This document shows, in pieces, positions 32,025 through 34,626 of a DNA stretch of 34,626 nucleotides. The position numbers and the translations under genes were made by a program. This stretch comes from Pseudomonas sp. (GTDB taxonomy: Bacteria; Pseudomonadota; Gammaproteobacteria; Pseudomonadales; Pseudomonadaceae), in NCBI RefSeq assembly GCF_017744435.1, contig NZ_JAGIBG010000046.1, forward strand, positions 1 to 34,626, in the 5' to 3' direction. The notes under the pieces were generated by a model. The model was not told where the DNA came from, ran no database searches, and saw nothing but the letters and a program-made list of their open reading frames with translations. The first letter of the stretch is position 1. Every line of letters begins with the position of its first letter.

Positions 32025-32747
32025 TCAGTCGGCCAGAGCGGCCTGCTGCAGTTCGAAGATTTCGCTCATGCCCTTTTGCGCCAGCGCCAGCATGGCGTTG
32101 AAGTCTTCAGGCTGGAACGGCGCACCTTCGGCGGTGCCCTGCACTTCGATGAAACCACCGGCGCTGGTCATGACCACGTTGAGGTCGGTTTCCGCAGCGG
32201 AGTCTTCCAGGTAGTCCAGGTCGAGCACTGCTTCGCCCTGGTACATGCCCACCGACACGGCAGCGATCATGTGCTTGAGCGGGTTGCCGGCCTTCAGGCC
32301 ACCGCGCTTCTTGATCACGGCCAGGGCGTCGCACAAGGCGACCATGGCGCCAGTGATCGACGCGGTGCGGGTGCCGCCATCGGCCTGGATCACGTCGCAG
32401 TCGATGTACAGGGTGATGTCGCCGAGCTTGCTCATGTCCAGCGCGGCGCGCAGCGAACGGCCGATCAGGCGCTGGATTTCCAGGGTGCGACCACCTTGCT
32501 TGCCACGGCTGGCTTCGCGCTGGTTACGCTCGCCGGTGGAACGCGGCAGCATGCCGTACTCGGCAGTCAGCCAACCTTGGCCCTGGCCTTTGAGGAAGCG
32601 CGGTACGCCATTTTCGACGCTGACCGTGCAGATGACCTTGGTGTCACCGAACTCGACCAGTACCGACCCTTCGGCGTGCTTGGTGTAGTTGCGGGTGATG
32701 CGGATCGAGCGGAGCTGATCGGCGGCGCGACCACTTGGACGTTTCAT
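32025..32747 (-). CDS. rph: Ribonuclease PH
   Basis: A 240-residue phosphorolytic 3'-5' exoribonuclease that trims tRNA precursors and rRNA. Family features: MKRPSGRAADQLRSIRITRN, the RNA-binding TGERNQREASRGKQGGRTLE, the phosphate-site RTASITGAMVAL, and DLDYLEDSAAETDLNVVMT. Length is normal, so it is not the truncated form found in E. coli K-12. The start at 32747 gives the canonical N-terminus; the frame stays open 13 codons upstream. It is divergent from yicC. Confidence 0.97.
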   Translation of the reverse strand: MKRPSGRAADQLRSIRITRNYTKHAEGSVLVEFGDTKVICTVSVENGVPRFLKGQGQGWLTAEYGMLPRSTGERNQREASRGKQGGRTLEIQRLIGRSLRAALDMSKLGDITLYIDCDVIQADGGTRTASITGAMVALCDALAVIKKRGGLKAGNPLKHMIAAVSVGMYQGEAVLDLDYLEDSAAETDLNVVMTSAGGFIEVQGTAEGAPFQPEDFNAMLALAQKGMSEIFELQQAALAD

Positions 32748-32886
32748 CTGGGATACCTGTACTGGGACTTTGAATCTGCCCGCCATTATAGAGCCCGTCG
32801 CCCCCAGAGGACATGCCTATTGTCGCGCCCCCGGCAGCCTGTCGCCTTTTCCCACTCACTGGCACGCGCTCTGTAACATGGGCGGA

Positions 32887-32916
32887 TTGGGCGCCACGTG
32901 CGCACTGCGCTACAAT
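32887..32916 (+). promoter_or_regulatory. Promoter of yicC-gmk
   Basis: TTGGGC (32887-32892), 18 bases, TACAAT (32911-32916). The -10 is close to consensus and lies 36 bp before the yicC ATG. Confidence 0.55.
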
Positions 32917-32952
32917 CGCGCGCCTTCAATTCATTTACGCGAGGTACTTCCC

Positions 32953-33816
32953 ATGGTGCACAGCATGACCGCTTTTGCTCGAGTCGAGCGCGCAGGCAGC
33001 CAAGGCACCCTGGTCTGGGAACTGCGCTCGGTCAACCACCGTTACCTTGAGCCTCACCTGCGCCTGCCGGACGCCCTGCGCGACCTTGAAGGCGCGGTAC
33101 GTGAAGGCCTGCGCCAGGGCCTGTCGCGCGGCAAGGTCGAATGCACCCTGCGCCTGCACGAAGACAGCAACGGCAAGCCGCTCAAGGTCGACCGCGAGCG
33201 CGCCGCGCAGCTGGTCGCCGCCGCCGAAGAGGTGGCCGGCCTGATCAAGCAGCCAGCCGCGCTCAACCCGCTGGAAGTGCTGTCCTGGCCGGGCGTGCTG
33301 GTGGCCGACGCCACTGACCCCCAGGCCCTGAACGCCGAAGCCGTGGCGCTGTTCGACGAGGCCTTGGCCGAACTCAAGGCCGGGCGCCTGCGCGAAGGCC
33401 AGGAGCTGGCCCGGCTGATCAACGAACGCCTGGACAACATGGCCACCGAGGTCACCACCCTGCGCGCCCTGGTGCCGCAGATGCTTGCTGCCCAGCGGCA
33501 GAAGATCATCGACCGTTTCGGCGACCTCAAGGCCGAGCTCGACCCGCAGCGCCTGGAGCAAGAGATGGTGCTGCTGGCACAGAAGAGCGACGTCGCCGAG
33601 GAGCTCGACCGCCTCAGCACTCACGTCAACGAAGTGCGCCGGGTGCTCAAGTCCGGCGGCGCCGCCGGTCGGCGCCTGGATTTCCTGATGCAGGAACTCA
33701 ACCGAGAAGCCAACACCCTGGGCTCCAAGGCCTTCGACCCACGCAGCACGCAAGCGGCGGTCAACCTGAAGGTGTTGATCGAACAGATGCGTGAACAAGT
33801 ACAGAACATCGAGTAA
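32953..33816 (+). CDS. yicC: YicC-family endoribonuclease
   Basis: A 287-residue protein, the same length as E. coli YicC. N-terminal MVHSMTAFARVERAGSQGTL and LRSVNHRYLEPHLRLPDALR, and C-terminal ELNREANTLGSKAFDPRSTQ are family signatures. YicC/YloC proteins have been reported as endoribonucleases, and E. coli YicC influences sRNA decay; targets here are unknown. GAGG precedes the ATG. gmk starts 13 bp after the stop, so they form an operon. Confidence 0.95.
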   Translation: MVHSMTAFARVERAGSQGTLVWELRSVNHRYLEPHLRLPDALRDLEGAVREGLRQGLSRGKVECTLRLHEDSNGKPLKVDRERAAQLVAAAEEVAGLIKQPAALNPLEVLSWPGVLVADATDPQALNAEAVALFDEALAELKAGRLREGQELARLINERLDNMATEVTTLRALVPQMLAAQRQKIIDRFGDLKAELDPQRLEQEMVLLAQKSDVAEELDRLSTHVNEVRRVLKSGGAAGRRLDFLMQELNREANTLGSKAFDPRSTQAAVNLKVLIEQMREQVQNIE

Positions 33817-33829
33817 GGCCACCCCGACC

Positions 33830-34450
33830 ATGAATCAAAGCAGCGGCACCCTCTACATCGTTTCGGCACCGTCCGGCGCCGGCAAGACCAGCCTGGTCAC
33901 CGCCCTGATCAAGGCCGACCCGCGCGTCAGCGTCTCGGTCTCGCACACCACCCGCGCCATGCGCCCGGGCGAAGAGCACGGCGTGAACTACCACTTCGTC
34001 AGCCATGACGATTTCAAGGGGCTGATCGCCAAGGGTGACTTCCTCGAGCACGCCGAAGTGTTCGGCAATTTCTACGGGACTTCGCGCAGTGCGCTGCAAG
34101 AGGTGCTGGACCGGGGCAACGACCTGATCCTGGAGATCGACTGGCAAGGCGCCCAGCAGGTGCGCAAGCTGATGCCCGAGGCACGGTCGGTGTTCATCCT
34201 GCCGCCGAGCCAGCAGGCGTTGCGCGAGCGTCTGGATGGCCGTGGCCAGGACAGCGAAGAGATCATCGCCGGACGCATGAAGGAAGCGGTGAGCGAGATG
34301 GAGCACTACGACGAATACGAGTACGTCATCATCAACGATGACTTCGCCGTGGCGCTGGAGGAATTGAAAGCGGTGTTCGCAGCCAACCGGTTGGTGCTGA
34401 ACAAGCAGCAGCAGCGCTACAGCGGGTTGCTGAAAGAACTGCTCGCCTGA
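33830..34450 (+). CDS. gmk: Guanylate kinase
   Basis: A 206-residue kinase converting GMP to GDP. P-loop APSGAGKTSLV, then SHTTRAMRPGEEHGVNYHFV (GMP binding), FGNFYGTSRSALQEVLDRGN, LEIDWQGAQQVRKLMPEARS and IFILPPSQQ-type segments. Complete to the stop at 34448-34450. In pseudomonads rpoZ normally follows gmk; here the sequence instead folds back on itself after the stop. Confidence 0.97.
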   Translation: MNQSSGTLYIVSAPSGAGKTSLVTALIKADPRVSVSVSHTTRAMRPGEEHGVNYHFVSHDDFKGLIAKGDFLEHAEVFGNFYGTSRSALQEVLDRGNDLILEIDWQGAQQVRKLMPEARSVFILPPSQQALRERLDGRGQDSEEIIAGRMKEAVSEMEHYDEYEYVIINDDFAVALEELKAVFAANRLVLNKQQQRYSGLLKELLA

Positions 34451-34626
34451 AGAACCACTGGGGCTGCTGTGCAGCCCTTCGCGGGCACGCCCGCTCCCAC
34501 AGGAATATCACTGCCCTTGAGGCTTGTGTTGTACCTGTGGGAGCGGGCGTGCCCGCGAAGGGCTGCACAGCAGCCCCAGTGGTTCTTCAGGCGAGCAGTT
34601 CTTTCAGCAACCCGCTGTAGCGCTGC
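34411..34626. repeat. Terminal fold-back inverted repeat containing a REP pair
   Basis: Bases 34411-34503 are the perfect reverse complement of 34534-34626, around a 30-bp loop. The inner parts are REP elements (TTCGCGGGCACGCCCGCTCC..) preceded by a GGGGCTGC-TGT-GCAGCCC-type stem. The outer 40 bases (34587-34626) are an inverted copy of the last codons of gmk, ending exactly at the window edge. Confidence 0.95.

Noticed and set aside
1..34626. A linear replicon with hairpin telomeres, because both ends are inverted repeats
   Set aside because: The content is core chromosome colinear with other pseudomonads, there is no protelomerase or replication gene, and each fold occurs at a REP element of a family repeated inside the window. 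Assembly fold-back explains it better.

Overview
The window is ordinary GC-rich chromosome of a Pseudomonas, most likely of the P. putida group. The support is the combination of crc, a cytochrome c5, a dadA/dadX/lrp cluster, algC-argB-pyrE-crc-rph-yicC-gmk, and many copies of a ~34-bp palindromic element (core TTCGCGGGCNNGCCCGCTCCCACAGG) that matches the P. putida REP family. From memory, the gene order also follows P. aeruginosa PA5293 to PA5336, with some genes absent here. I could run no database search.

Layout, left to right. A LysR regulator and a divergent MATE exporter share a perfect LysR-type dyad. A c-di-GMP EAL phosphodiesterase with a degenerate GGDEF faces away from rep helicase across a dyad-rich 299-bp gap that contains a Fur-like site. 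Then come xpt, a large acetyl-CoA hydrolase/transferase, and cytochrome c5. A polyamine and amino-acid catabolism block follows: a PauR/PuuR-type regulator, dadX, dadA and lrp (D/L-alanine), a YkgJ-type Cys protein, and a PauB/PuuB-type oxidoreductase. Further on are kauB aldehyde dehydrogenase and a divergent small cupin. Between them sit a YjiS-like DUF1127 protein, its divergent MocR/YjiR-like PLP regulator, a phospholipase-D-type lipoprotein and an MFS transporter.

The right half is housekeeping: rpmB-rpmG, an orphan peptide-binding protein, radC, coaBC-dut-algC-argB (CoA, dUTP removal, sugar phosphomutase, arginine), pyrE, the catabolite-repression protein crc, a small DUF4870 membrane protein with rph, and yicC-gmk.

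The genes themselves hold no obviously new system. The most striking feature is that both window ends are exact fold-backs. Bases 1-94 are the inverted copy of 125-218, including the last codons of the LysR gene. Bases 34534-34626 are the inverted copy of 34411-34503, including the last codons of gmk. Both folds occur at a REP palindrome, so the window is probably a complete draft contig whose ends were mis-closed at REP hairpins; sequence outside the REP arms at either end should not be trusted. Other points worth checking are the dyad cluster before rep, the ATACAG repeat array between the DUF1127 and MocR genes, the REP pair that splits dadA from dadX, and several palindromic operator candidates.
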